Assembly: GCA_013423325.1 (NCBI GenBank)
Contig: BLJB01000007.1
Span: forward strand, 153,198 to 217,197
Direction of reading: 5' to 3'
Length of the DNA stretch: 64,000 nucleotides
Origin: Usnea hakonensis
Taxonomy: Eukaryota > Ascomycota > Lecanoromycetes > Lecanorales > Parmeliaceae
Each line of letters opens with the position of its first letter. Within the stretch, counting starts at the first letter, position 1. Both the position numbers and the translations under genes were made by a program. Shown piece by piece: positions 34,041 through 44,181 of the stretch. The notes beneath the pieces were generated by a model. It was not told the DNA's origin. It did not search any database and worked only from the letters and a program-made list of their open reading frames with translations.

Positions 34041-35181
34041 CTGTAAGCTTTGTTCTGCACTCCGCGGCCTATACCGAGCCACTTCGTGACCTTCATGTCC
34101 AAGTTTCTGTGTTTTCGAAGGGTTCCAACTCTCTTCTATGTAGATCCTTCGCCTAAACTCCCATGAACAAGTTGCATGTCTGGTACAAACAAAAAGCGAA
34201 GTCACGCCCCATATAACTCACAAGAGCAAGTCCTTCGAACCTCAGCATTCCCCTCCAACATCACACCCAAATACACCCCCTCAACATAAATACCAAACAC
34301 CCCCAAAACAACATCCATCACTTAAACCCCCACGCCCACCAACCCCAACACAATAGAAAAGGCCGTCCACAGATCTCAGCCCAAAGAAACCCTCCCAACC
34401 CCTCCACCGTAAAACCCCATTCAACCGGGCAAGCAAGTAAGTAAATGCCCGCATAAGCTCACATCTATCTATCCCAAGCAACAGGGAAAACTCTACCAAA
34501 ACGCGGCAAGCAGGCAGGGAACGCGAGTTCCAGACAGACAGAGCGAGGGTACAAAAGCGTTTCTTTGAGAGGTGCTATAGGCACTAGGGACGAGGTGGTG
34601 AAGCTGTAGTTTTACCTTCTGCGATGGGGAGGGGAGGGGAGGGAAGGGAGGGGAAGGAAGGGAAGGGGAAGCTAAGGGAAGCTAAGGGAAGAGAAAGGTG
34701 GACTCTGTGCCCGAATAAGTTGTAACCGAGCTGCAGAGAAATGTACGTAGTACCAAGCCGAGTCCGTACAGCAACAACGATAGCGCCGAAAAAGAATCTA
34801 GAAGACTTCATTCCCTATTGGTTTAAATAAGGTACGGATTCTGGAATACTCACATACTATACCATGAGAGCCATCCTACAAGAAGCTCTATATGTTCAAC
34901 AATAATAACCTTCGACTCGATTATACTGGTCTGATTCTATAATTGTATACAAGGAGCGGATTTCAGACGTCCTACATATTCGATAAAAGAAAACCATATA
35001 TATTTTTCCGCGTTACTATCTATATATCAACATGTCATAGACATCCACCGATCCCAACGCAGCTCTAATCCTCCAGCTTCCCTTTCCGCAAACTCCACCT
35101 ATCCTTTACCGCCATTGTATCCCGTCCTCGTACGCCAGTATATTTTTATCACACAAATAAAAGCCCAAACGCCTCGTCCCA
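34041..35181. other. Intergenic, low complexity
   Basis: No gene is seen. The plus strand is C-rich at 34240-34420. A purine-only GGGA/GGAA microsatellite lies at about 34623-34700. The last 180 bases are probably the 3' untranslated region of the membrane-protein gene. Confidence 0.5.
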
Positions 35182-36495
35182 TCACCTCCTCCCCCACCCA
35201 TCCGTCTCGACCCTCCTAATCGACCCAATGACCTCGACCCCTTCCAGCTCCAGCCGTCTGTTACGTTCATCGATCTTGTTACCCCTATCCGACAGCTCGA
35301 TTTCAATCCTCCTGCTCTCGCGGCTCCGACTCCTAGGGACATCGTGGTTCCGTTGGGTTTGATCAGTGACCATGTGATACTGATCCCTTCCTCGGGTATA
35401 TTCATCGACGATGTGGTATTCAGGTCTCTGGCTTGCATGCTGGACGTTCACGTTCTGTATCTCGGGCTTCTCTATGGGGTAGCCATTCGCTTGGAGTTGA
35501 GGAAGCTGCGACGGCGGGGACTGAACGGGTGAGGTATAGCGAGTATTTACAATGCCTGGGATATCGCCATCGATATAGCTATTGGTCGGTGGTATGTAGG
35601 CACGTGCTTCCAAGGGTCCGATTCCGTCTGAGAAACCGAACATTGGGTCCAACGATGCTTCTTCCGCCACCGGATCCATCGGCGGTAGGGGTGGAGGATT
35701 CGCGTCTTGGCCGCCGGATGGGTCACTGCTTCTATTCCCATACGAGTTTCGCACGGCTCGTGGTAGATTCCTTAATGTGACCATTGTGCTTCTTCTATCC
35801 AAATTGCCGGGCCAGTCGATTCTAAATGTCGATTGGACATTGTCCGGGTTCTGTTGCTTCGCATCCTCCTGCTGGTGCAGAAGCCGGTAAAGTTGCTGCC
35901 GCTGTAGCTCAGATTCCGGCATCATAGCATCCGTCGAATCTGAGTGGTATCGATGCATCGCGTCTCTTGCTCTTACAATATGGATCTTTCGGAAGGTGAG
36001 GAGGGCGACGGTAGTATATGCGAGGGTGGAGATTACGGATAGGACGAGAGCGACTATGGACGTAGATGTCAATTGTAGAGACTTTCCGTGTGTGGAAAGG
36101 CTATATAGGATGTTGATGAGGCCGAGGACCGAGGAGGAAAGGCAAGGCACGAAGATGATATCAAGCTGAAATATCCAGGAGTGGCAGACGAGGGATGTGA
36201 CGAGAGAGAGGACGTAACCGAGGATGAGGAGGATGAGGGCAATGATAGTTGCAGATTTCGAGCTGATGCTGGGAGCGGGATCTTGCTTAAAAGCAGAGGG
36301 GAATATGAGGAAACTGGTGATGGTCAGCTTAGGTTTGCGCTCCGGGGTTTACGAGGTAGGACCATACCCAATCATTATCAAGAGCGCGGACAGAGTAGCG
36401 GCTGCTCTCCAGTACCACAGCGTTTGGTCTTTCTCGGTGTAAAGATCTATTAGTGTCCGCCGTGGCCTCCACTGAGGCAGTGACGGCTGTCCCAT
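35182..36495 (-). CDS. Four-helix membrane protein with long cytoplasmic tail
   Basis: Two exons, 36495-36368 and 36313-35182, are separated by a 54 bp intron (GTATGG donor, GCTGAC branch, CAG acceptor). They give about 419 residues. Four hydrophobic segments lie in the first 150 residues: AAATLSALLIMIGFLIF spanning the exon junction, SATIIALILLILGYVLSLVTSLV, IIFVPCLSSSVLGLINILYS, and TSIVALVLSVISTLAYTTVALLTF. The rest is a polar Pro/Ser/Arg-rich tail. The tail ends in a charged helix (RSRSRESRRIEIELSDRG, then DERNRRLELEGVEVIGS). I do not recognise a named family; the layout suggests a plasma-membrane or vesicle tetraspan with a regulatory tail. Confidence 0.82.
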
Positions 36496-37706
36496 GCTGG
36501 GAGCTCCGCTGGATTTGCTGGCAGCGCTTCCTCTGGAGAAGATATCGAGGAGAAAGGAGTAAAGATGAAGTCGGGCAAAGACACCAAGTTCGTGGCGACC
36601 AATCGCAAAGTTACAACATCAGCGAGCTTGGACCACACGCAGTGGTTGAAACGTATCTGTCTATGCGCCCCAGTAAAGCGGTGCGGGGAAAGCTCCGCAA
36701 CGCGCGATCGAGGCTGTCTAGAGATGGAAGGGAAAGAAAAGGAGAAAGCAAGAGGAGGAGAGAGAAGGAGGGTATGAAGAGGAAGAGCTCATGATTCAAA
36801 CCGGTCAGCGCTGTCGGCTGACAGAGCTAGCAGTGGATAGGTAAGGTAAGGTAAGCACCGGTTTTTGTGCGGTGTAGCCTAAGAGGAGTAGTAGGTACCT
36901 AGGTACATACCTACCTTAGGTAGTATTTATTGGCTTAGAACTAGTGATTGCGCAGCTGAGAAACATAGAAACAGGGCGATGCGGGAAGGGGAGACGGCGC
37001 CGAAATTAAAAACGGTGGGCCAATTGAAACACCCGACACATTCCTACTGCAACAGGGCTGCATATGAAAAAATTTGGTGAACAGAAGAAGCTGTTCCAGG
37101 ACAATCTTGTCAAGCAGAGACTTTACGGTATACGTATTCACATGATGTTGTATCATACATCATTTCCACGATATAGAGTAGAGACCAAAATGTACATTCT
37201 ACATCGGACCTGCGTATCTGCCGGTGGCCTCCGAGGTTTTTTGGATTATCCTTACGGAGTAAAAAGCTACCTGTAGAGTATACACAAGATGTACCGAGTA
37301 ATGAGCGACCCAAAGCTACCTGCAGAACCACGTGTCGTGTTTCAGCATCATCTGGGAGGACTCAAAGGAGATGAAGCGGGCGATACACTAGGATTTGGGA
37401 AGAATTGCCGCATTTCTACACAGCCTTAACGCAATCCTTCGGCTCAACTCAACTCAACAGGGGCGCAGTTTGATTGCTACTTGACATGCACTGCTTCAAT
37501 CCATGGGAAATTGATATTGGCCTTAGGCTTTAGGAATTGGAGCTCAAAAGTATCATGCTCTGTAGGGTGGCTGCTGTACCAGCTTCGAGGGTACAGCGTT
37601 GCGGTGCCCAGGATTTGTAATCAGACCAGTGCGCCTCCAAAACGCCACCACGACATTGACTTCATGACGGCCTCCAGACACGAAGAACTCACTCACTTTG
37701 ATCCTC
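36496..37706. other. Intergenic
   Basis: No gene is seen in these 1.2 kb. Short AGGTAAGGTA and TAGGTACCTAGGTACATACCTACC-like motifs occur at 36840-36925. The first part must hold the promoter of the membrane-protein gene. Confidence 0.5.
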
Positions 37707-38931
37707 CTACTCGGCTCGCATGGCCTCAAGCAGCGACTCCGATACGCTGCCCGTCTGAGAAAGCTGGGTGAGTTGCTGCTTGTATACCTTCAAGATGTTC
37801 GAGGAGCGGCCTGTCGGACAAAAGGTAACCTCGAAGCCCCCGCCAGAAGGGATAATAAAAGTCGACGTTTGGTCATCGAAGGCTTTGCTTTGGGTCAGCT
37901 GTGGCAACTTTGATGGTATCAAGGGGATACATCTACACCTACCATAGCTGTAAGCATCCGGACAGACAGACTTCGCCGCTGTACTGTAGCTGCTTGGCTT
38001 GCAAACTTCCGGGTCGTCGTAGCTGCCTGTGCAACAGTCCGAGGCATGTCCATACTTTGCGCAGGCGGAGAAGCAAGGATCGAAACCAGGCCTCTCAATG
38101 TTAGTGTCGGGGTATGAGTAAACACCATCAAAAGGCACTGTTGGTATGTTCACTTGCAAATCCCACGGACACCAAGACGCGACATCAGATATGCTCACAG
38201 ACTCATCAAGAGGGATGGGATACGATGAATTGGTTCCAGAGTTAGCGTCCGATGTATCACCTTCAGCGGTAAGCAGAGAGGCAGTTCCGATACAGATAGG
38301 ATTCGTCAGATTCGGAGGTATTTCGGTCAGAGAAGCGTTGCCGGACTCGGGGTAGAGCGACACGATCGCTAACGGAAGATTGTAGCCGTCGACGAGCGAG
38401 ATGTCGTAGAACGTCTGACCAGTCGAGGTTGCAAGCGTAAACTCAGCTAGGGTCACTGGTGTTTCTCCCTACCACATATTAGTCTTTTACGTCACACAAG
38501 GCATACAAAGTGGCGCCTACGGTTGCCTTGCAGCTAATAATGCCACCGCAATCCCCAGTCCCGCATGCACTACCACCACCATTGTTTCCGCCGGCGTTGG
38601 CCGGTCCTGTCCCTTCAGAGTTGAAACTGCAATTTGTCCGGCCCCAAACCCGGCCTTGCCAGTCTGCACCAACGGTAAGGTTCATCTGTTGCCCAGTCTG
38701 AAGCTCGAATCCTCCAGATGTTGGGGGAGTCCCAGCTTGAGTGACTATCCCAGGGTATATGGTCTCCGAACACAGACTCTTGACCACTAAAGGCACGGTC
38801 TCGCCTCTCCGATCGATGTGAGCAACAGGCGGGCGTTTCATATGATGCAGTGCGTTAGCTGTACCGAGGAGAACCAAGTAGCACAAACTCTGTGGAAGGG
38901 GGGGTCTCCTCTGAATTCTCGAGCGCAACAT
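37707..38931 (-). CDS. Thaumatin-like secreted protein
   Basis: Three exons (38931-38521, 38468-37943, 37882-37707) with introns of 52 and 60 bp give about 370 residues. A hydrophobic N-terminal segment (LCYLVLLGTANAL) looks like a signal peptide. The thaumatin pattern follows: SLCSETIYPGIVTQAG, FELQTGQQMNLTV, WQGRVWGRTNCSF, CGTGDCGGIISC, then across intron 1 TPVTLAEFTLA, YDISLVDGYNLPLAIV, and late CCTGSYDDPEVC, SVCPDAYSYAFDDQTSTF across intron 2 and a final GGGFEVTFCP. The many cysteines fit the disulphide-rich fold. Fungal members are secreted or wall-bound and some hydrolyse beta-glucans. The tail after FCPTG is short and not obviously a GPI signal. Confidence 0.92.
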
Positions 38932-39960
38932 TGGTACAGACGGGTCGCAGATGACGGTTATCCAAAATTCCTGTCGACCGCAAATTGTCTAAGCGTTGGG
39001 TTAATCACCAGCACAATGCCGGAGGTGGTATAATGGCTACCCAATGAGATAGAAGGGAGAAGGCGCTGGCGCTGGTGACAGTCTTGTCAAGGTATAATGC
39101 TCCAAGTTAGAAAGGTGTAAGACTAGCTTTGTGATGAGAGGTGGCCAGCACCGTAGGGAGGTGATCGTGAAGACTGCTTATGCTAAAGATATCCAGTGCC
39201 TGGTTGAGCACTGAGGAGACAATTCTGCATGTGAACAGCGAGCTGAAATTTGCCATGTGACTTCTCCGTCGTTCCTGGCAAATGGCTTTGTAATCCAAGA
39301 GTAGGAGCATGTTTGAAGAAGGAAAGAGCTGTCGCGTCATGACACGGAACCCCTAAGAACGTCTGTAAGTACTCAGCTATTTACGAAAACACTAGGCTAT
39401 CGTAGAGTCCCGACCGTGTCAACAACATAGGCTGTGACTGCTTGACGCCCCAATCTTTCAATTGCACAATTTATCCTGCTCAGCTAGGATAGCATACAGC
39501 ACGATCTGAGACTGCTTGGCCACCGCAGCGGTAGTCCATCGAGTCGGCCCGCAGCATTCTCAAGATGCAGATAGGAATGTTGACGCCGGGCTGCAGCACA
39601 CTCATGACACACGAGCACAATGCTCCCAAAGACCTGCCTTGCCTTGCCCTTACATAACCCAGTACGATCGGGTTGAGAGATGAGGTGGTGGGAGAAGAGT
39701 CGACCATCGCATTGGCGCGAATTGGTAAACTTTGATGTCTTGACGTGTCCGAGATCCGGAGACGGACGCTGGATATGCAAAAGCTCATCGAGACACAGAC
39801 AATGAAATGGGAAGTCTTTGAGTCACCTTACATTTCAGTCTGACCGCCAAGAATAAATGACGTCATTCCATGCGTATCCAAGTAACGTCGAGTACTTTGC
39901 CCGATTCTTTTTTCCCTGGTTGGCATCAATCTGGTCAATACCACACCAAGACAGTCCCGC
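38932..39960. other. Intergenic
   Basis: No gene is supported. A minus-strand open frame at 39480-39788 has no family resemblance. The interval holds the promoter of the thaumatin-like gene. Confidence 0.5.
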
Positions 39961-40812
39961 TCATCTGGCGATACTGATGTCGTTTATGACGTCCCCAAAG
40001 ACATCCAAGCCATGCGAGAGATATCCCTGCACTGGCTTCACTCTAGCCGCCATATCGGTAGCGAGGGGAAGAAATCGCTCGACTTCGCGTTCGACTCCAG
40101 CACCCTTGCCAAACACGACTCCGTAGAGCGCCTTCATGGCCTTGCCCTTATCGCCGTTGGGAACAAGCATGCCGCTGGACAGAGAGTGCGTAGTGTACTC
40201 TGCGACAGACCTACTGTAATCGCCCGGCATTGGAATTTGGCCTAGTACGACTGTATTGACTACATCGGTATTGATCATGCTTGGGAACACAGTCAGCATT
40301 CGAATGTTGAACGGAGCCATCTCTTTCGCCTGCGCCTTGGTCGAAACCTACTGAAGATTAAATTATATGCACTTAGCTCCAGCATTTTCTCTAGCCTCGA
40401 GGGCCGCGCCGCTACTCATCTTCACGATAATGAGTCACCGCCTGCGCATGTGAGGCAGGACCCATCGAATCAGACACAGAGGGTTGAAGTACATTGAGTA
40501 CATCTCGACCCAGACTTTGTCCTTGGCGAAGGTATCTACATAGGCGTAAATACAAGAGCCCGCATTGTCGCGCAAGGACGTCGATTTCGTGGCCCGACTT
40601 TTCAAGTACTTCGATGACTTGGGCGCTGTTGATGCTATTCATGTCTAGTTGTGACCATTGCTGTCCGTTGCCCTCTATTCTGCGACTAATTTGCGAGTGC
40701 GAGACAGGTTGCGTGATGTCGCGATGACGGTATGTCCGCCTGCCTGCGCGATACGAGTGAGCAAGAGGCCAAAGACGGAAGAATTGCCCGTGACCAGCTC
40801 TTGGTATGGCAT
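39961..40812 (-). pseudogene. Short-chain dehydrogenase/reductase relic
   Basis: A classical SDR can be followed through changing frames. It starts at ATG 40812 with ELVTGNSSVFGLLLTRIA, where the usual GxSSGFG coenzyme motif is altered, and IATSRNLS. A frameshift near 40675 leads to LDMNSINSAQVIEVLEKSGHEIDVL. A further shift leads to DNAGSCIYAYVDTF, MYFNPLCLIRWVLPHMRRR, a TGA stop, then IVKMSSGAALEAREN. About 20 residues, including the active-site Tyr/Lys region, are missing around 40330-40380. The C-terminal part is open again from MAPFNIRMLTVFPSM to DVFGDVINDI, ending at 39961. At least two frameshifts, one nonsense codon and one deletion make it dead. It resembles SDRs common in fungal secondary metabolism, but the substrate is unknown. 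Confidence 0.85.
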
Positions 40813-41614
40813 TCGTGATTGTTGGGGTTTGGACTGATGACCTTGACGAGCTGAGATCATTCGACGAGTCTCATACCAACCCCTTGCCATCCAGGTTGAA
40901 GAAAACTGAGTATTTTACTTTCCCCAAGCATGATTATGCGCTGGTAAGACGTTCATCGGGACTCCTATTTTACCATTAGACACACCGTCAGCAGTCTTGC
41001 GTCTTGCTTCCAGATACGGCAAATCGCTCGTGGATACGTGCTGCAGCGCTGAGAGAACCGCAAGATGCTGATCATGAGAGTTTCACCAGTCTCTTGAAGT
41101 TGACCATCCTGCTAACCTAAGGAACGACCTCCTTCGTTGCAGGATAGAAGGAAAACTCGAGCTACCCTACGTCATGGACAATATTAGAAGCTACTTTTCA
41201 GTGGGTAGCCGTGCGCATCGAATACGCCCATCGTTTGATATATTTAAACCTACCGGCTGTTTTTGTCGTGGTAGCCTGTGCTCCCTCAGATCGTTCGACT
41301 GTGATGGTTATATGCGGTGCTCTTGAGTTGTGTGCGCATAATTTCAAAGACGATTAAAACCCGGTAAATACTTGGACTCGCTCACAATTGCACGGTAAGA
41401 ATGCTCTTGATTAGTAGGTATTTAATTTTTAGGGTGCCAGCGAACCAGAACAGAGATGCCTGAGGTATGTACAGGTTTTTAGTGCTTAGGTACCTTTTGA
41501 GTGGCCCGCCTGACAGATAGCCTCCCATCAACAACTCCAGGTGACTTGAAACACATTCGGAACAACGGCACCTCGACTCACACCATCCTCAACCCCCGAC
41601 TCGCGAATTCATGC
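40813..41614. other. Intergenic
   Basis: Nothing recognisable lies here apart from the open but unconvincing upstream extension of the SDR relic as far as 40890. Confidence 0.5.
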
Positions 41615-41984
41615 TCACAGCGCGAACGCGACGGCCGCTGCAGCGATAACAAGTCCTCCAAGAGACCCAGCAACGTGGTCGGCACCTCCGGCGAAATGGG
41701 TTGGTGTGGGAGAACCGGTATTGACGCCGCTTGTCGTATTCATTGCGACACTACTGACGATGAGGGATGGACATGGTGACGTCTCCATGGGCGCTGCGCT
41801 GCGAGTGATCATTGTGTCCGGTGCAGGTGAAGGGCAGGAGGTGCCGCAAGGAGCCAGAACGGTGGATAGAGACTAGACCTGTGTCAACTGGTGCTCTTAA
41901 AGGCCAGCATGCTGGAAGTGGCAAGTGGGTATTTACCTGTGCGCCAATAGCCGCGAACACGAGAGCAGCGAGGGAGAGCTTCAT
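41615..41984 (-). CDS. Small secreted protein, probably GPI-anchored
   Basis: Two exons (41984-41937 and 41872-41615) flank a 64 bp intron with a GTAAAT donor and a TAG acceptor. The product is 101 residues. The N-terminus MKLSLAALVFAAIGAQ is a signal peptide that fills the first exon. The mature part has LAPCGTSCPSP and a later ETSPCPS, so four cysteines, followed by a Ser/Thr-rich linker and GGADHVAGSLGGLVIAAAAVAFAL. That last stretch looks like a GPI attachment signal. An alternative acceptor nearer the donor would put TAG in frame, so the chosen one is preferred. Such proteins are wall-associated or effector-like; no function is claimed. Confidence 0.78.
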
Positions 41985-43032
41985 GATGCTCGTACTCGTG
42001 AGTATCTTGACAGGTATGTTCTTGGAGTGACAGCGATGGTGAGAAGAGGACTGGTTTGACCGAGAGAATGAAAGACTGAATTCGGATTGTTCAAACTCTG
42101 GGGGAAGTTGAGGAAAAAAAGCGCATGCAGGAAAGGTCAAGATGCTTTCTGCAGGGGAGATTTGGGATCGGAATGAAAACAGAGCACCGTTAGATCGCGT
42201 GCAGCATCAGGGGCGACAGGCTACAGGTCGTGTTTGAGGCTAATGCAGCCATGGGCTCGTCCAAGCTTGTCAATAGTCTCAGACTTGCAGAGTCACATGA
42301 GATGAGGAAAAGCAACAGGTCTAAGGTCAAAGGAGAAATTTAAGATGATGGTCTCAGAAAAAAGTCAGAAGGGGGTTTGTCTTAGCCGCACGCGTCGCCG
42401 GGACTCCGTTATGCTGGGAATTGATCGACTCTGAATTTACCGCAAACAGGGACGGAGCTTGGACTCGCCGACCCAAAGAGGAAAACGTGGCTTGGCTGTG
42501 CCGTCTTGGATAAGGAAGGCTGATCGTCTTAGCCTCTCTTAGCCTGTGGGGAAATGAATGCTCTAGATGTTTCAAGTTAGCATCTCGAGCACGCCCGGAC
42601 ACAGCCGGCTCCATTGAGCTTAGAAGCGCAACAAGCTAAAGTCAAAATTTGATATGCCATCATCTTTTTCATTTTTTTTTGCATTCCGTTGTCTAGTAAT
42701 TTCCTTTTGTTCTACATATCCCTGTTCAAATATCCTGACCCTGTTCACCACTAGAGTGTCAATATTGACGCCGCCGACATTCCGACTCATCATGTGTGCT
42801 TTCTCTTCAGATTCACTAGATCGCTTGGAGAGCCATGCTGTATTCGTCATCTCTCATCTCTCATCTCTACAACCTCCTGACCCTTTTTTTCCTTCTCCTC
42901 ACCTTCAACAATCCGCTCCTTCCGCGACCAAGAGCTTTCTACTCGCCACCAAGAGCTTTATATTAGGCACTCTCTTCACATTCGTCTTCTTTCCCTACTC
43001 CTAGCACTCCTCTCGATTGCTCCTCAGAAAAC
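41985..43032. other. Intergenic, shared by divergent secreted-protein genes
   Basis: No gene is supported. The interval is the common upstream region of the small GPI-type protein (minus) and the ferritin-like protein (plus). A pyrimidine-rich leader with three CATCTCT repeats (42848-42869) precedes the ferritin-like ATG. Confidence 0.5.
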
Positions 43033-44181
43033 ATGAAGGCCACATTCCTGATTGCAGCATACGCTGCTTGCGCTGCTGCCAGCCCCGTCGCTCAACCGTG
43101 AGTCGCCCAACGCGTGCTATTCTTCTTCCAAAATCCGCTTTCTAACACTACAGCAGAGCATCCTCTTTGATGAAGATCCGTCAAGCCGCCCCAGCCATCA
43201 CCGACGCCGACATCCTCAACTATGCTCTTACTCTCGAGCATCTCGAAGACACATTGTACCGGGAAGGTCTCGCCAACTTCACCGAAGAAATGTTCTCAAC
43301 CGCCGGCTTCGACTCGACTTTCTACGCCAACTTGAAAGAAGTCTCCTCGGACGAGAGCACGCACGTCAGTTTCCTGACCGCGGCTCTGACCAAGGCCGGC
43401 GCGACCCCAGTAGCCGCCTGCACCTACAACTTCGGCGTCACCGACGTGAAGAGCTTCATCGCAACCGCCTCCATTCTGGAAGGCGTGGGAGTCAGCGCGT
43501 ACTTGGGCGCCGCGGCAGACATTATGAGTAAAGCCTACCTGACGGCAGCTGGCTCCATCTTGACCGTCGAGTCGCGTCACTCTTCTTACCTCCGTGCTTC
43601 CCTCGGAGAAAGTCCGTTCCCATCTCCATTCGACGTGCCTTTGACGTTGGACGAGGTGTACACGCTCGCTGCTCCGTTCATCGCGTCCTGCCCACCAAGC
43701 AACCCAAAGCTACCAGTCAAGGTAAATAAATCTTCCCCCACACGAAGCCGCGAAGAATACACAGAACTAACGCGACTTGCTCAGGCGTTCCCAATGCTCA
43801 CGTCCGCCCCCTCAAACGGCAACATCACCGTCGGCTCCAAAATCACCCTCATGACCCCGGGCTCCGTCGTCACCGCATCAGACGGGAAATCGCAAATCTA
43901 CGCCGCATTCATCACCGTCACCGGCCCAGTATTCACTCCGTAAGTCTCTCCCCTCCCACACGCACAAACACACACCCTTCTTCTCACAGAAAATCCCAAC
44001 TAACCCACCCCACAGCGCAACCGCCGTCGACGGAGGATTCACCCTCACCGTCCCAATGGCACCAAACGGCACCGCGCCCATCTCCGGCATGACGTACGTC
44101 GTTCTCACGGGCTGCAACACCACCGTCACAGACGATACCGTTGCCGCCGGCCCCGCTACATTCGAAGTCGGTCCGTTGTGA
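43033..44181 (+). CDS. Secreted ferritin-like domain protein (Rds1-like)
   Basis: Four exons (43033-43097, 43154-43721, 43785-43939, 44016-44181) with introns of 56, 63 and 76 bp give 317 residues. The first exon encodes the signal peptide MKATFLIAAYAACAAASP. The ferritin-like helical bundle follows: ADILNYALTLEHLEDTLYREGLA, SSDESTHVSFLTAAL, FIATASILEGVGVSAYLGAA and VESRHSSYLRA. Its Glu and His residues lie in helix positions typical of a di-metal site. A beta-type C-terminal part with N-glycosylation sites (NGNIT, NGT, NTT) completes it. Fungal homologues are stress-responsive secreted or wall proteins. Intron 2 is 63 bp long with no in-frame stop, so retaining it would only insert 21 residues. 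Confidence 0.92.

Noticed and set aside
39480..39788. 102-codon minus-strand frame between the thaumatin-like gene and the SDR relic
   Set aside because: A second frame in the same place is equally open, and neither has recognisable motifs.
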